DNA of 64,000 bases. Origin: an uncultured Candidatus Nitrosopumilus sp. Lineage in GTDB: Archaea > Thermoproteota > Nitrososphaeria > Nitrososphaerales > Nitrosopumilaceae. The DNA is taken from contig CATOSM010000001.1 in assembly GCA_951812645.1 (NCBI GenBank), forward strand, positions 1,467,560 to 1,531,559, given 5' to 3'. Each line of letters opens with the position of its first letter. Position 1 is the stretch's first letter. Below, one piece after another: positions 44,984 through 52,969 of the stretch. The notes beneath the pieces are model-generated. The model did not search any database and had not been told where the DNA came from. It worked only from the letters and a program-made list of their open reading frames with translations. The position numbers and the translations under genes were made by a program.

Positions 44984-45589
44984 ATGTCAGAGCTGGGGAC
45001 AAAAAAGTCTGGCGGACTGTCGCGTAGGGACTTTTTAAAGTTGATGGGTGCCGCAGGCACAGGATTAGCGTTTGCCCCGTTTGTCCCGTTTGGCAATTTC
45101 ATGCCAAACCCTAACCAGGCATCCCTTGAAAGAGTCCCGGTAGTCTTACCTGATGGCACTCAGGCAAATATCAACACATATCCGATTAATCATGCCGAAG
45201 TCATTACATATCCTTCAACAGGTGACGCCGCCCTTGATGCAGAGGCATTTCGCAAATGGCAGTTCATTAGGCTTCCAGAAGAACTGGGCGGGGGAAAGAA
45301 TGACGCTAGCGCAATTAGGGCTTACAGCATGATCTGCCTGCATCTTTGGTGTCTGTGGAAGTACTGGCCTGACGAGGGAAGAAAAAGGGGCGAATGTCCC
45401 TGTCACGGCAGCATGTATGATCCCACTACGGGAACCGCATACGTTGGCCCCGCATCGGTACAGGCCGAACCGTCAAACACGCTGCCAAAACTAACTTTAG
45501 ATATTGATTCAGATGGCTTTGTATTTATCATGCCACCAAAGTTTAACGCAAATGATAATGGGGTAGTCGGATATGGCCGTTTCGCTTGA
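44984..45589 (+). CDS. Rieske iron-sulfur protein of complex III
   Basis: A 201-residue subunit of the quinol:plastocyanin oxidoreductase. The N-terminus has a twin-arginine signal (SRRDFLK, residues 13-19) and a hydrophobic stretch that serves as the membrane anchor. The [2Fe-2S] ligands are Cys118/His120 (CLHLWC) and Cys138/His141 (CPCHGS), with Cys123 and Cys140 forming the stabilising disulphide. It overlaps the cytochrome b gene by 17 bases, so they are translated together. In ammonia oxidisers this complex takes electrons from quinol and reduces the copper protein encoded just downstream. Confidence 0.94.
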   Translation: MSELGTKKSGGLSRRDFLKLMGAAGTGLAFAPFVPFGNFMPNPNQASLERVPVVLPDGTQANINTYPINHAEVITYPSTGDAALDAEAFRKWQFIRLPEELGGGKNDASAIRAYSMICLHLWCLWKYWPDEGRKRGECPCHGSMYDPTTGTAYVGPASVQAEPSNTLPKLTLDIDSDGFVFIMPPKFNANDNGVVGYGRFA

Positions 45590-47153
45590 ACGAAGAACCG
45601 GGGTTGTGGCATTCCTTTATTGGCTCTGGGACGGGGTAGACAGGACAATCTTTACCGCAATCAAGTTCTCGTTCCCTGCAAGGTTTGTAAGTCCGTTCGG
45701 ATTTTTGGGAATGCTTACGTTCATCGTATTCATCATTCTTGGCGTTTCGGGAGCTCTGCTCATGTTTTACTATCAGCCGATTTTGGATAGGGCCTGGGAC
45801 AGCGTTCAATTCATCAACGACGAGGTTCCCTTTGGCTTTCACATCAGAAACATTCACTATCACGGCTCTAATGCCATGGTACTTTTAGCCGTACTTCACA
45901 TGTACTATCAGTATTTCAGTGGAAGGTACAAAATCAGGAATGAGGTCTTGTGGATGACCGGTGTTATTTTAGGCACCGTAACAATTCTTGAGGCGTTTAC
46001 AGGATACGATGTCATTTTCAGTGAAAGAGCGCAGCTTGCAATTAGCATTGCGGCGTCATTAACAACATCAATACCCGTCGTAGGGCCTACTATCCGTGAC
46101 GCGGCGTTAGGCAGCGGGTTTTCGGACTTTGTATTGAGATTCTATGCGCAGCACGTGTTCCTGTTGCCTGTTGTAATGTTGGGATTGATGGCAGTACACT
46201 TTCCAAGGTTCCTGGTGTTTGACGTGCCGATGGTAATGGCAATCGGCGGTGCCATTCTGATCACGGGCGGCGTATTCCCAATTGACATGGGATTCAAGTT
46301 TGAACCCACCGTACCGCCTGGCGTAACCGTGCCCGAGTGGTATCTGACTGGAATTTATGCGTTCATGAGGACCCAGTATGACAAGTTTGTAACCGGCCTA
46401 CTGTGGCCACTGCTATTTATCATATCGTTTGTATTGGTTCCGTTTATCGACAGATACAAGAAGTTCTCATGGAGGGACAGGCCGATAATTACCGCATTTG
46501 GCATAACCAGTCTTGCCCAAATCATGGTTACGACATACTGGGGATTCTATATCTCGCCTGATACCAAGATTCCTCTGGTAGAGCGCCTGGTAATTGATCC
46601 CCTCTTCTTCTATGGCGTAATGATACTGTTGGTCCCATTGGGATTCGGGTTTACCTACATGATGATTAAATTGGCAAATGAGGCTGAAAGAAAATCAAAA
46701 CTCGCAAAGAGCACCGGTCCCCAAAAAGTGGCCACAATCAATCTTTCTGAAAAATGGATTAACTGGCTGCTGGTTGCAATTTTGGCATTCCAAGTATTCC
46801 TAAACATTGCAGCATACAATGCCGCCTTAACGGGAATGAAGAACATCTCCCTGCTGTTTATAGGAATCGTACTGCTGGTATTTGCAGCATTCTTCCACGT
46901 ATACAGATATGCCCTGAGTCAGCAAAGGAACGTGCCTCCTCCGGCACCTGTACCAGTCGCAGACGAAAAACCAAAACTAGCAGAGCCTGAGGTTCCTGTT
47001 CAGACGGGTAGGGTACCGGATGGGGAGGCATCTGATGCAAGACCCGAAACAAGGGAACTGTCTCCAGAAGTACCGACTCCAAAAACCCAGGCTGATTTAG
47101 TAGGTACAGACACAAATCCAAATACTGTCTCCGGCGATCTTAGCAAACCATAA
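45573..47153 (+). CDS. Cytochrome b of complex III
   Basis: A 526-residue multi-spanning quinol-oxidising subunit with about nine to ten membrane helices. The b-haem histidines sit in two helices: HYHGSNAMVLLAVLHMYY (near residues 90-108) and AQHVFLLPVVMLGLMAVHFP (near 190-210). The Qo-site region is PPGVTVPEWY, a variant of the classic PEWY motif. A Pro/Glu-rich cytoplasmic tail of about 75 residues follows the last helix and has no recognisable domain. The start overlaps the Rieske gene; the plastocyanin gene follows after 51 bases with its own TATA box. Confidence 0.94.
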   Translation: MAVSLERRTGVVAFLYWLWDGVDRTIFTAIKFSFPARFVSPFGFLGMLTFIVFIILGVSGALLMFYYQPILDRAWDSVQFINDEVPFGFHIRNIHYHGSNAMVLLAVLHMYYQYFSGRYKIRNEVLWMTGVILGTVTILEAFTGYDVIFSERAQLAISIAASLTTSIPVVGPTIRDAALGSGFSDFVLRFYAQHVFLLPVVMLGLMAVHFPRFLVFDVPMVMAIGGAILITGGVFPIDMGFKFEPTVPPGVTVPEWYLTGIYAFMRTQYDKFVTGLLWPLLFIISFVLVPFIDRYKKFSWRDRPIITAFGITSLAQIMVTTYWGFYISPDTKIPLVERLVIDPLFFYGVMILLVPLGFGFTYMMIKLANEAERKSKLAKSTGPQKVATINLSEKWINWLLVAILAFQVFLNIAAYNAALTGMKNISLLFIGIVLLVFAAFFHVYRYALSQQRNVPPPAPVPVADEKPKLAEPEVPVQTGRVPDGEASDARPETRELSPEVPTPKTQADLVGTDTNPNTVSGDLSKP

Positions 47154-47173
47154 CTTTCAAAATCCTAAACAAG

Positions 47174-47181
47174 CTTTATAA
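47174..47181 (+). promoter_or_regulatory. TATA box of the plastocyanin gene
   Basis: CTTTATAA, centred about 27 bases before the ATG at 47205. The copper protein can therefore be transcribed apart from the two complex III genes. Confidence 0.6.
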
Positions 47182-47204
47182 GAACTTGATCGATTTCAAA
47201 AATT

Positions 47205-47669
47205 ATGAGCGCGCCAGCGTCTAGTCACGCATACGGTATTGGATTAATCGCACTAATTGTCGGCATGTCTGCAACCGTGGTATTTTACACGTCGTTTTAT
47301 CTTCCTGAATCCCTGGCAAGACCTTCCGTATCTGATCATATCCTGCATCCCGAAGAAGAGTTCTTTCTAATCGACATTGTTCCTGGCGCAGTAATTGAAG
47401 GCAACGAAAATTATGTTCCAAACAAGCCCGAAGTCCTGCTAACCATCAACAATAATGTAAGGTGGATAAACAATGATGATACTGCCCATACTGTAACTCC
47501 TGATCACAGGCATGCTGATGCCTACAGCGGAGACTTTGGCTCTTCGGGTGTCATAATGCCTGGAGAGGAATACGAGTTCCTATTCACAGAGCCTCAGGTG
47601 GTCAGTTATCACTGCCAGCCCCATCCATGGATGACTGGCGAAATAACTGTTGGAAAGAGCAGATTCTAG
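47205..47669 (+). CDS. Membrane-anchored plastocyanin-type blue copper protein
   Basis: A 154-residue cupredoxin held by one N-terminal membrane helix (about residues 10-32). The type 1 copper ligands are complete: His95 (DTAHTV), Cys137, His140 and Met143 (SYHCQPHPWMTG). Such proteins replace cytochrome c in ammonia-oxidising archaea, carrying electrons from complex III to the terminal oxidase. The position directly after Rieske and cytochrome b supports this. Its end overlaps a convergent gene by four bases. Confidence 0.93.
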   Translation: MSAPASSHAYGIGLIALIVGMSATVVFYTSFYLPESLARPSVSDHILHPEEEFFLIDIVPGAVIEGNENYVPNKPEVLLTINNNVRWINNDDTAHTVTPDHRHADAYSGDFGSSGVIMPGEEYEFLFTEPQVVSYHCQPHPWMTGEITVGKSRF

Positions 47670-48196
47670 CCAGAATACCTTGCAAAGATTATCCGACTTT
47701 CAATCTCCTTGTGCTGCTCTATAATTGACACCCTGAATCTTACCTCGTATTCCCGTGCCGGCTGAAAGTTAATCACCGCAGTAAACTCTGCCGTATCATC
47801 AGGCATTGCATCCTTGCTGATAAACAATCTTGAAACATTTTGTGATATTTTCTTTTCATTATATGACTTGTAAACAACATGCTCATTTGAATCTGCAATT
47901 GTTGTATTTATTACAACCCCGTCGTATCTTCCTGGATATGAAACTGATATGATTCCTTTGATTTCTGAACCGGGACGGATGTCTGTTGAATTTAGTTCAA
48001 ATTCCAGGTCTTTCATGAATTGGTGATTCCGGGTTGGAATAATAGTTTTGTCAAGTGGGCCCTTTAGACCCGGGCCTTCTTCATTCCCCTTTTCTTGGAC
48101 TAGTCCGACATCAAATGAGATTAAATTTCCAGAAAGGCTGACGTGTGTTCTCATGTTTGATTCTTTTAGTGACACAGTATTGGCAATTACTTGCAT
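47666..48196 (-). CDS. Conserved hypothetical beta-rich protein
   Basis: A 176-residue protein counted from the ATG at 48196; the frame is open further upstream but only with Cys-rich unlikely residues. It has no signal peptide or membrane segment. Strands such as GSEIKGIISVSYPGRYDGVVI and TAEFTAVINFQPAREYEVRF suggest one or two immunoglobulin- or arrestin-like beta sandwiches. Function unknown. It converges with the plastocyanin gene, which is probably chance, although such proteins are common in marine Thaumarchaeota. Confidence 0.6.
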   Translation of the reverse strand: MQVIANTVSLKESNMRTHVSLSGNLISFDVGLVQEKGNEEGPGLKGPLDKTIIPTRNHQFMKDLEFELNSTDIRPGSEIKGIISVSYPGRYDGVVINTTIADSNEHVVYKSYNEKKISQNVSRLFISKDAMPDDTAEFTAVINFQPAREYEVRFRVSIIEQHKEIESRIIFARYSG

Positions 48197-48296
48197 GAAA
48201 TTACAAAATTTGCAATAACGTAAAATTTTGCAAGTATCATAAAACCTGTGACAGAGTGGCAAGTGATATGTATTAACATCCAGCTACAAAATCACT

Positions 48297-48362
48297 ATGA
48301 AGTTAGCTGTATTCATAATAATCCTTGGCTTGATTGCCATCATACCATACGGATATCAGTAG
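48297..48362 (+). CDS. Possible 21-residue membrane peptide
   Basis: An ATG-started frame encodes one hydrophobic helix (MKLAVFIIILGLIAIIPYGY) ended by TAG. A second hydrophobic frame of 35 codons follows two bases later in another phase (48365-48472, beginning MLLIWFLYRLK). They could be two tiny membrane proteins, or one 58-residue two-helix protein broken by a frameshift. There is no clear promoter. Weak evidence. Confidence 0.25.
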   Translation: MKLAVFIIILGLIAIIPYGYQ

Positions 48363-48364
48363 GA

Positions 48365-48472
48365 ATGCTTCTGATCTGGTTCTTGTATAGACTGAAAAAT
48401 TTTGAAAGTATTCAAATAAAAGTAATCAATCAAAATGAATATGATGAAAGCATGCCAGAACAGATGAAATAA
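48365..48472 (+). CDS. Possible 35-residue membrane peptide or 3' half of a broken small gene
   Basis: It begins MLLIWFLYRLKNF and continues with a charged, Asn/Glu-rich tail. It directly follows the 21-codon frame at 48297. Read together they would form a two-helix small membrane protein with a frameshift near 48360. The track extends upstream in this phase to 48248, but that part has no protein-like character. Confidence 0.22.
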   Translation: MLLIWFLYRLKNFESIQIKVINQNEYDESMPEQMK

Positions 48473-48571
48473 CGCAGAGTTGTTTTCTTTATTGGAAGAA
48501 ACGGTCACATCCATGACAGTTCTCAAAAGTTTTCTAGTCTTACTATGCTGATAAAAACTAAAAGTCCGATT

Positions 48572-49597
48572 TCATGCAGAACACAGACAGATTTTGCATT
48601 CAGAAGCTAATTTGGAAGTCAGTTTGGGTCTTGGTGTTTGTCTAATTTTTATTTCAACAGTATTTTCTCTATTTTTCAATTTCCTTGCAGCCATCTTGAA
48701 TAATTCTTCTTTGGTCAAATAATACATCATTCCTCTTGCTCCTGCAAAACTGCAATTAAAAGAGGCTAATGTTTGACCAAAATTGAGGGCATCTTCAAGT
48801 CTCTCTTCTGTAACTTGCTCTAGAGATTCGTAGCTACGTAACACATGGATCATGCCTGCACTAAGCCAATCTCCTGACCCTGCAGCATCAATGAGGTTGT
48901 CTGTAGAAATGGCATCTAATTTTTTCCAGCTCTGCTGTTTTAGAAATTTTGCTTTATACTCTAATCCTTCTTCACCTTTAGTCCGAATTTCTAGTGGTGG
49001 ATTAATTTTTGCTTTTTCTGTATGCTCTGCTTGTTCATAACAATGCTTTACAATATCAGCTATCTTGAGACATTTGAGAAATGTCTTATCGTCTTTTAAA
49101 AATCGTGGCGGCTCAAATACAACAAGGGTGTTTTGTTTTTTCAAGCGTACTGCCATTTCATATGCACTTGGAGTTGCTCTGTCAAAGTAGAATACATTTG
49201 ATTTAGGAATTTTATTTTGAATGCTTTCTAAAGATTTCAGCAAGAACGCCTTTCTGTTAGGAAGCCATTTGTTATGTTCACATTTTGTATAGAACCTGTG
49301 TTTTGGTCTTTCTCCGCCAAATATTCTTTCAATTATCCTTGGAGAATTGGTACCTGATTCTTTTTCAATAAATTTAGTTTTAACTTTCCATTTCTTCATA
49401 TCTTCTATGATTCTTTTTCCTTCGACATCATCACCTAGTCTTATAATTGGATATGAATCCCATCCCATGTATGACAGTATTGTTAGAACGTTACCACATG
49501 AGCCCCCAGCTAGAAAATTTGGCTGTATGTCTGGCTTATTGTAAATTACATCAAGAGCAACTAAACCTGTGCCTGTACAGATATGACTTTTAGACAT
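48572..49597 (-). CDS. PfkB-family carbohydrate/nucleoside kinase
   Basis: A 341-residue ribokinase-fold protein. The N-terminal sugar-binding part shows FLAGGSCGNVLTILSYMGW and the PfkB entry GDDVEGKRIIEDM. The C-terminal catalytic signature is NLIDAAGSGDWLSAGM, a variant of DTxGAGD with the catalytic base Asp retained. The last ~40 residues, including CKICLCSA, are an extension outside the usual fold. The substrate is unknown. It is transcribed in the same direction as, and about 105 bases after, the broken gene at 49704-50782, so the two may have formed one unit. Confidence 0.75.
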   Translation of the reverse strand: MSKSHICTGTGLVALDVIYNKPDIQPNFLAGGSCGNVLTILSYMGWDSYPIIRLGDDVEGKRIIEDMKKWKVKTKFIEKESGTNSPRIIERIFGGERPKHRFYTKCEHNKWLPNRKAFLLKSLESIQNKIPKSNVFYFDRATPSAYEMAVRLKKQNTLVVFEPPRFLKDDKTFLKCLKIADIVKHCYEQAEHTEKAKINPPLEIRTKGEEGLEYKAKFLKQQSWKKLDAISTDNLIDAAGSGDWLSAGMIHVLRSYESLEQVTEERLEDALNFGQTLASFNCSFAGARGMMYYLTKEELFKMAARKLKNRENTVEIKIRQTPRPKLTSKLASECKICLCSA

Positions 49598-49703
49598 ACT
49601 CGCCCATTTCTCGTAATTTCATGAAAAAACCATTTCTTATTAATCATTATTAACAAATCGTAAAAATTTGTCGTAATACTGAAATACATCAGTATACTGG
49701 TGA

Positions 49704-50782
49704 CTATTCTTCATAAATTTCACCAGTCAGCCACATTGTAAATGGAGTAGAATTCTTTTTAATTTCGTCTAAATCTATAGAAGAATCAATACTATACGTT
49801 TGATTTTCAATATGCGCTATTCCAACATCATCTTTTTCATGTAATAATACGTATGCTGCTAAAAATGACCCTAAACATAGTAATTTACTTGACATAGGTG
49901 TTATTACAATATTACAACCTTTTAATTCGTCAAACGCCTCATAGTAATGTTTTGCAGTCTCATAAATGCGTCTAAATGTTTCAAATGGATTTTGTTCATT
50001 TGAATATACAAAATTCCCAGTTTCTAGATCAAGTGTATCAAATAAAAATTCTCTATATGCTAAAAGTAAATTTTTTGCTCTATACGGATCAATTGATAGA
50101 ACAGGAAAAACTGGACAAATTTCTTTTGGTGCAATTTCTTCATTAAGTTTATTCAATGAATCTATTTGATTTTCTCCAAGCACTGGAATCCAAACTTTTC
50201 TTAAACTTTTTTTTGCTATACTTTCTAGATTTTTACCAAATTTGAACATAGGAGTAACTTTATCATTTATTCCTATTGTGTTAATTTGTGTGTCAAATTT
50301 TGCATCTTCAGCTACAACTACATGCAAATTAATAATTTTTCCATCCGAATTGATTTCTTTTGATTGTATCCAATCTAATATCGTTTTAATTAATGGAAAA
50401 TAAACCCCATTTGGCATTGCACTAATATCAATAACAATATCCGTGTATGTATCAAAATCTTCTTTTTTAATTTAGTTACAATATCTACTGACATTGAATA
50501 ATCTACTGATGATTTAATTTCAACAATTTTGCTATTCCATTTATTTCTAGGAATGATTTTTTCTAAATCTGCGGTATTATTTTTTAATGAAGTTGACATT
50601 GGTTCTTTAGCCTCAAAATCATCATTATACTCAATCACTAAACAATCAATTGATGATTTTCCTTTATTTTGAAAAATCGTTTCAAAACACCTTAAAGTTC
50701 TAGGATCAAAACCTAATCCTAGGACATACAAAACTTTTCTATCTTTACTAACAACTCGTCTTAAAACTAACCATTTGGACAA
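49704..50782 (-). pseudogene. Unrecognised Rossmann-like protein, IS-disrupted at its 5' end and frameshifted
   Basis: Two frames form one gene. The upstream part (50782-50390) reads VLYVLGLGFDPRTLRCFE and continues to DIVTKLKK. The downstream part (from about 50462 to 49704) continues EDFDTYTDIVIDISAMPNGVYFP. One adenine inserted in the A6 run (T6 at 50463-50468) restores a single frame of about 345 codons. The first ten codons, MSKWLVLRRV, come from the end of the IS at 50751, so the native start has been lost or replaced by one in the IS. The glycine-rich start followed by Asp-Pro-Arg suggests a nucleotide-binding Rossmann fold. I do not recognise the family. Confidence 0.6.
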
Positions 50783-51623
50783 TATTTGATGATCATTTGG
50801 ATCTATGAACCATTAGTTTCCAAGCTGTCCATGAAATTCGCCGAGATAACAGACAGACAATGGGACATGATGGAACCATTGCTACCAAAACCTGCCGCCA
50901 CAGGACGTCCGCGTAGCAATGACCGAATGGTTTTAAGTGGAATTATCTGCGTGCTGGTTTCCGGATGCAAATGGAGTGAGATGTCAAAAACATGCGGTGA
51001 TGGTTCAACTGCCAATCCAAGGCTAAGAAAATGGCAGGAGTTTGGCATATGGAAAAAGATTTTGGGACGTGCAATCAAATCCGCACATAAATCGGGCAGG
51101 ATTGACCTGCAAAAAATTTCAGTTGATTCATCGTCAATTCCCTCCAAAAAAGGGGCGACGTGATCGGATTTGACGGATTCAAGAGAATCACAGGCACGAA
51201 ATTACACGTTGCAACAGATGGTACCGGCTTGCCAGTATCAATCGTAATGAGTCCTGCAGACATTCACGACAGTACGAAATTTGCAGATGTGATGGAATCA
51301 ATTTCCGATTTCGCAGATGATTCCATGATGGAACAGATAGTTTCAGTCTATGCAGACAGGGGATACGGTTCAAAACCAATCCGCAGTTATGCAAGATCAA
51401 GAAACGTCATTCCGTGCATTCCCTTTAGAAAAAACAGCAAGACGGCAGATGATGATACGGACAAGGACAATTACAACAGGACAAGGTTTGTAGTGGAGAG
51501 GTTCTTTGCCTGGCTGAAAAACGGGTTTCACAGAACAAGATGTGAAAGAAACGCGGGAAATTATCCCGGGCTGGTTAGCATTGCGTCATTTTTGACGTAT
51601 TGCAGGGTTTTAAGATGAGTTGT
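50751..51623 (+). mobile_element. IS5-like insertion sequence, copy 2
   Basis: An element of 873 bases with terminal inverted repeats ACAACTCGTCTTAAAAC (50751-50767) and, as reverse complement of 51607-51623, ACAACTCATCTTAAAAC (16 of 17 identical). It belongs to the same family as the copy at 18.3-19.2 kb: the ends share the CAACTCATC core and the transposases are homologous, but the DNA is clearly diverged. It sits at the 5' end of the minus-strand gene at 49704-50782. Confidence 0.88.
50831..51618 (+). CDS. IS5-family DDE transposase in two frames (probable -1 frameshift)
   Basis: The first frame (ATG at 50831, MKFAEITDRQWDMMEPLLPK) gives the N-terminal domain. The second (to 51618) gives the DDE core with GTKLHVATDGTGLPVS, YADRGYGSKPI and RFVVERFFAWLKNG. 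The junction is a six-adenine run at 51146-51151 in AAA AAA GGG, and the second frame is -1 relative to the first. This is the same place and phase as in copy 1, so the shift looks conserved and probably programmed. The stop lies just before the right terminal repeat ends. Confidence 0.85.
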
Positions 51624-51634
51624 ATAGCAAAACC

Positions 51635-51763
51635 ATGCCTAATGGGAACAAAACCCTTCGAATCGAACAAATTCAGACACCTGATAACTCCCTTAATGAG
51701 GAAATTGATAAAATCATTGTACAGGAAAACCAGAAATTAATGATGGAGAAGATTCATGGCTAA
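51635..51763 (+). CDS. Small 42-residue protein, possibly 5'-truncated, first gene of a decayed operon
   Basis: It starts 12 bases after the IS end, reads MPNGNKTLRIEQIQTPDNSL and continues as a charged helix to MEKIHG. Its stop overlaps the ATG of the next gene (ATGGCTAA), which is the pattern of a genuine operon rather than a chance frame. The IS insertion may have removed its promoter or upstream part. No family recognised. Confidence 0.4.
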   Translation: MPNGNKTLRIEQIQTPDNSLNEEIDKIIVQENQKLMMEKIHG

Positions 51764-52188
51764 AAAAGATTCAAGAATTATTCAAAAGAGAATTGTTGAA
51801 TTGAAAAGAAAAGGAAACTCTGCAGCAGATATTAGAAACAAATTGAAAATCAATTCTGAGTATGACTATCACCTAATTGTTTTAGAAATGATTAGGGAAG
51901 TAGAAAAAAATTCAAAGACTTTGTTAAAACATGAGTATACTGATGCTAAAGATGATACCTTACGTGAAATATATGTCATTTTGGAGACTGGATTAGAATC
52001 ATATTATGAAATTAGAGATAAGTTTGAACCAATTGTTGGGGAAATTTCTAACATACAAAAACTCAAGGCATCAATGAAGTATCAAAGGGTTTTGGATGAT
52101 ATCTTTTTTTATATTGGGATTTGCTTTTAAAACATTCTCAATGGTTATTCAAAACCAAAAACATGTTGGAATACTTGCCGAAAAATGA
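51756..52188 (+). pseudogene. Unrecognised helical protein, frameshifted in a poly-T run
   Basis: As it stands the frame stops at 52130 after 124 codons. Removing one T from the T7 run at 52104-52110 continues the protein in natural-looking sequence (FILGFAFKTFSMVIQNQKHV) to a TGA at 52186-52188. That stop overlaps the ATG of the next gene (ATGA). The restored 143-residue protein has an N-terminal helix-turn-helix-like stretch (RKGNSAADIRNKLKI) and then long helices. The clean overlap after correction argues for a single-base lesion or sequencing error rather than a natural end. Small phage- or plasmid-type packaging or replication accessory proteins look like this, but I cannot name it. Confidence 0.55.
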
Positions 52189-52769
52189 TTGGCACTGGTA
52201 AGATTTTTGATCCACAAAAACCAAGCTTGTACATGATGGGGGTGGTATAAATACAAGGGAAAAAGCCAGGATCCACTAAGCAAGATCAAGTACTTGAGAT
52301 ACTAAATGCAGGATTATTACCAGATGAAATTTGCAGACGCCTTGATCTGAACGAGAAATCTCTTAAACAACACATTATGAGAATCCAAGGAATTTCAGAT
52401 TCATGATTGGATTACCTTGCAAAATCAGGATACATGATAGCATATCAAAAAGACTTGAGGGACCTTCTTTCAAATAGACAAAGATTGAATAGAATCTTGG
52501 ATAGAATTGATAAAAAATTAAAGAAAAATTCTTTGGATACCAAAGTGGGATATTTGGAAGTACAGATATTGGCACAGTTAGATAGAAACATTGAATTGTA
52601 TTTCAAATTAATAGGCTCAGCTCCATTAGCTGCCTCGTTTAGAAAATTCATTAAAGAAAACATCATTGAAGGACATAAACTCAAATCCAGAAAAAATGGG
52701 GATTATTCCAATAACAAATACAATTTACCAGTTTTGCCAGAGGAACTTGAAGATAAGCCAATAGAATGA
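52185..52769 (+). pseudogene. HTH plus coiled-coil protein with two in-frame stop codons
   Basis: A single frame of 194 codons runs from the ATG at 52185 to a TAG-class end at 52769, interrupted by TAA at 52248-52250 and TGA at 52404-52406. Across both stops the translation stays protein-like. It has a helix-turn-helix (QVLEILNAGLLPDEICRRLD, then LNEKSLKQHIMRI), a coiled coil (LNRILDRIDKKLKKNS) and a conserved-looking helix YLEVQILAQLDRNIELYF. The order resembles small terminase-type DNA-binding proteins, but this is only a resemblance. Two nonsense changes mean it cannot be made in full without suppression. It is the third gene of the overlapping operon that starts beside the IS. Confidence 0.55.
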
Positions 52770-52784
52770 CAGTATTTTGGCAAG

Positions 52785-52802
52785 GGGGGTGTCGACACCC
52801 CC
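52785..52802. repeat. Perfect 18-bp palindrome GGGGGTGTCGACACCCCC
   Basis: The palindrome begins 15 bases after the decayed operon and is followed by TTTATAAAAG. As RNA it would form a very strong hairpin. It may be the operon's terminator, or a protein-binding or element-end site. Confidence 0.8.
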
Positions 52803-52827
52803 TTTATAAAAGAAAAATAATTTGTGT

Positions 52828-52871
52828 TTCGCTAATTTTAATAAATTATTTATCTGATCATAATTAGCGAA
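52828..52871 (+). promoter_or_regulatory. Inverted repeat upstream of the GHKL-ATPase operon (putative operator)
   Basis: TTCGCTAATT (52828-52837) and AATTAGCGAA (52862-52871) form a perfect 10-bp inverted repeat with a 24-base spacer, 100-140 bases before the ATG at 52970. A further GCAATTTATAATC lies close to the start and may hold box A. The arrangement suggests control of the two-gene module. Confidence 0.5.
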
Positions 52872-52969
52872 TATAAACTATTTTTCGCATATACAATTTG
52901 TTGAAATCTTATATTTTTATGCCTAAATTGAGAAATAAAAGTTAAATTCGCAATTTATAATCATAAGAT

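Noticed and set aside
48248..48472. 74-codon frame as a single protein
   Set aside because: Its first 39 codons are not protein-like, and the better reading is a short hydrophobic frame in another phase followed by the last 35 codons.
52248..52406. TAA and TGA in the HTH gene as stop-codon recoding
   Set aside because: Two different stop codons in one gene, with a frameshift in the gene before it, point to decay; core genes in the window use all stops normally.
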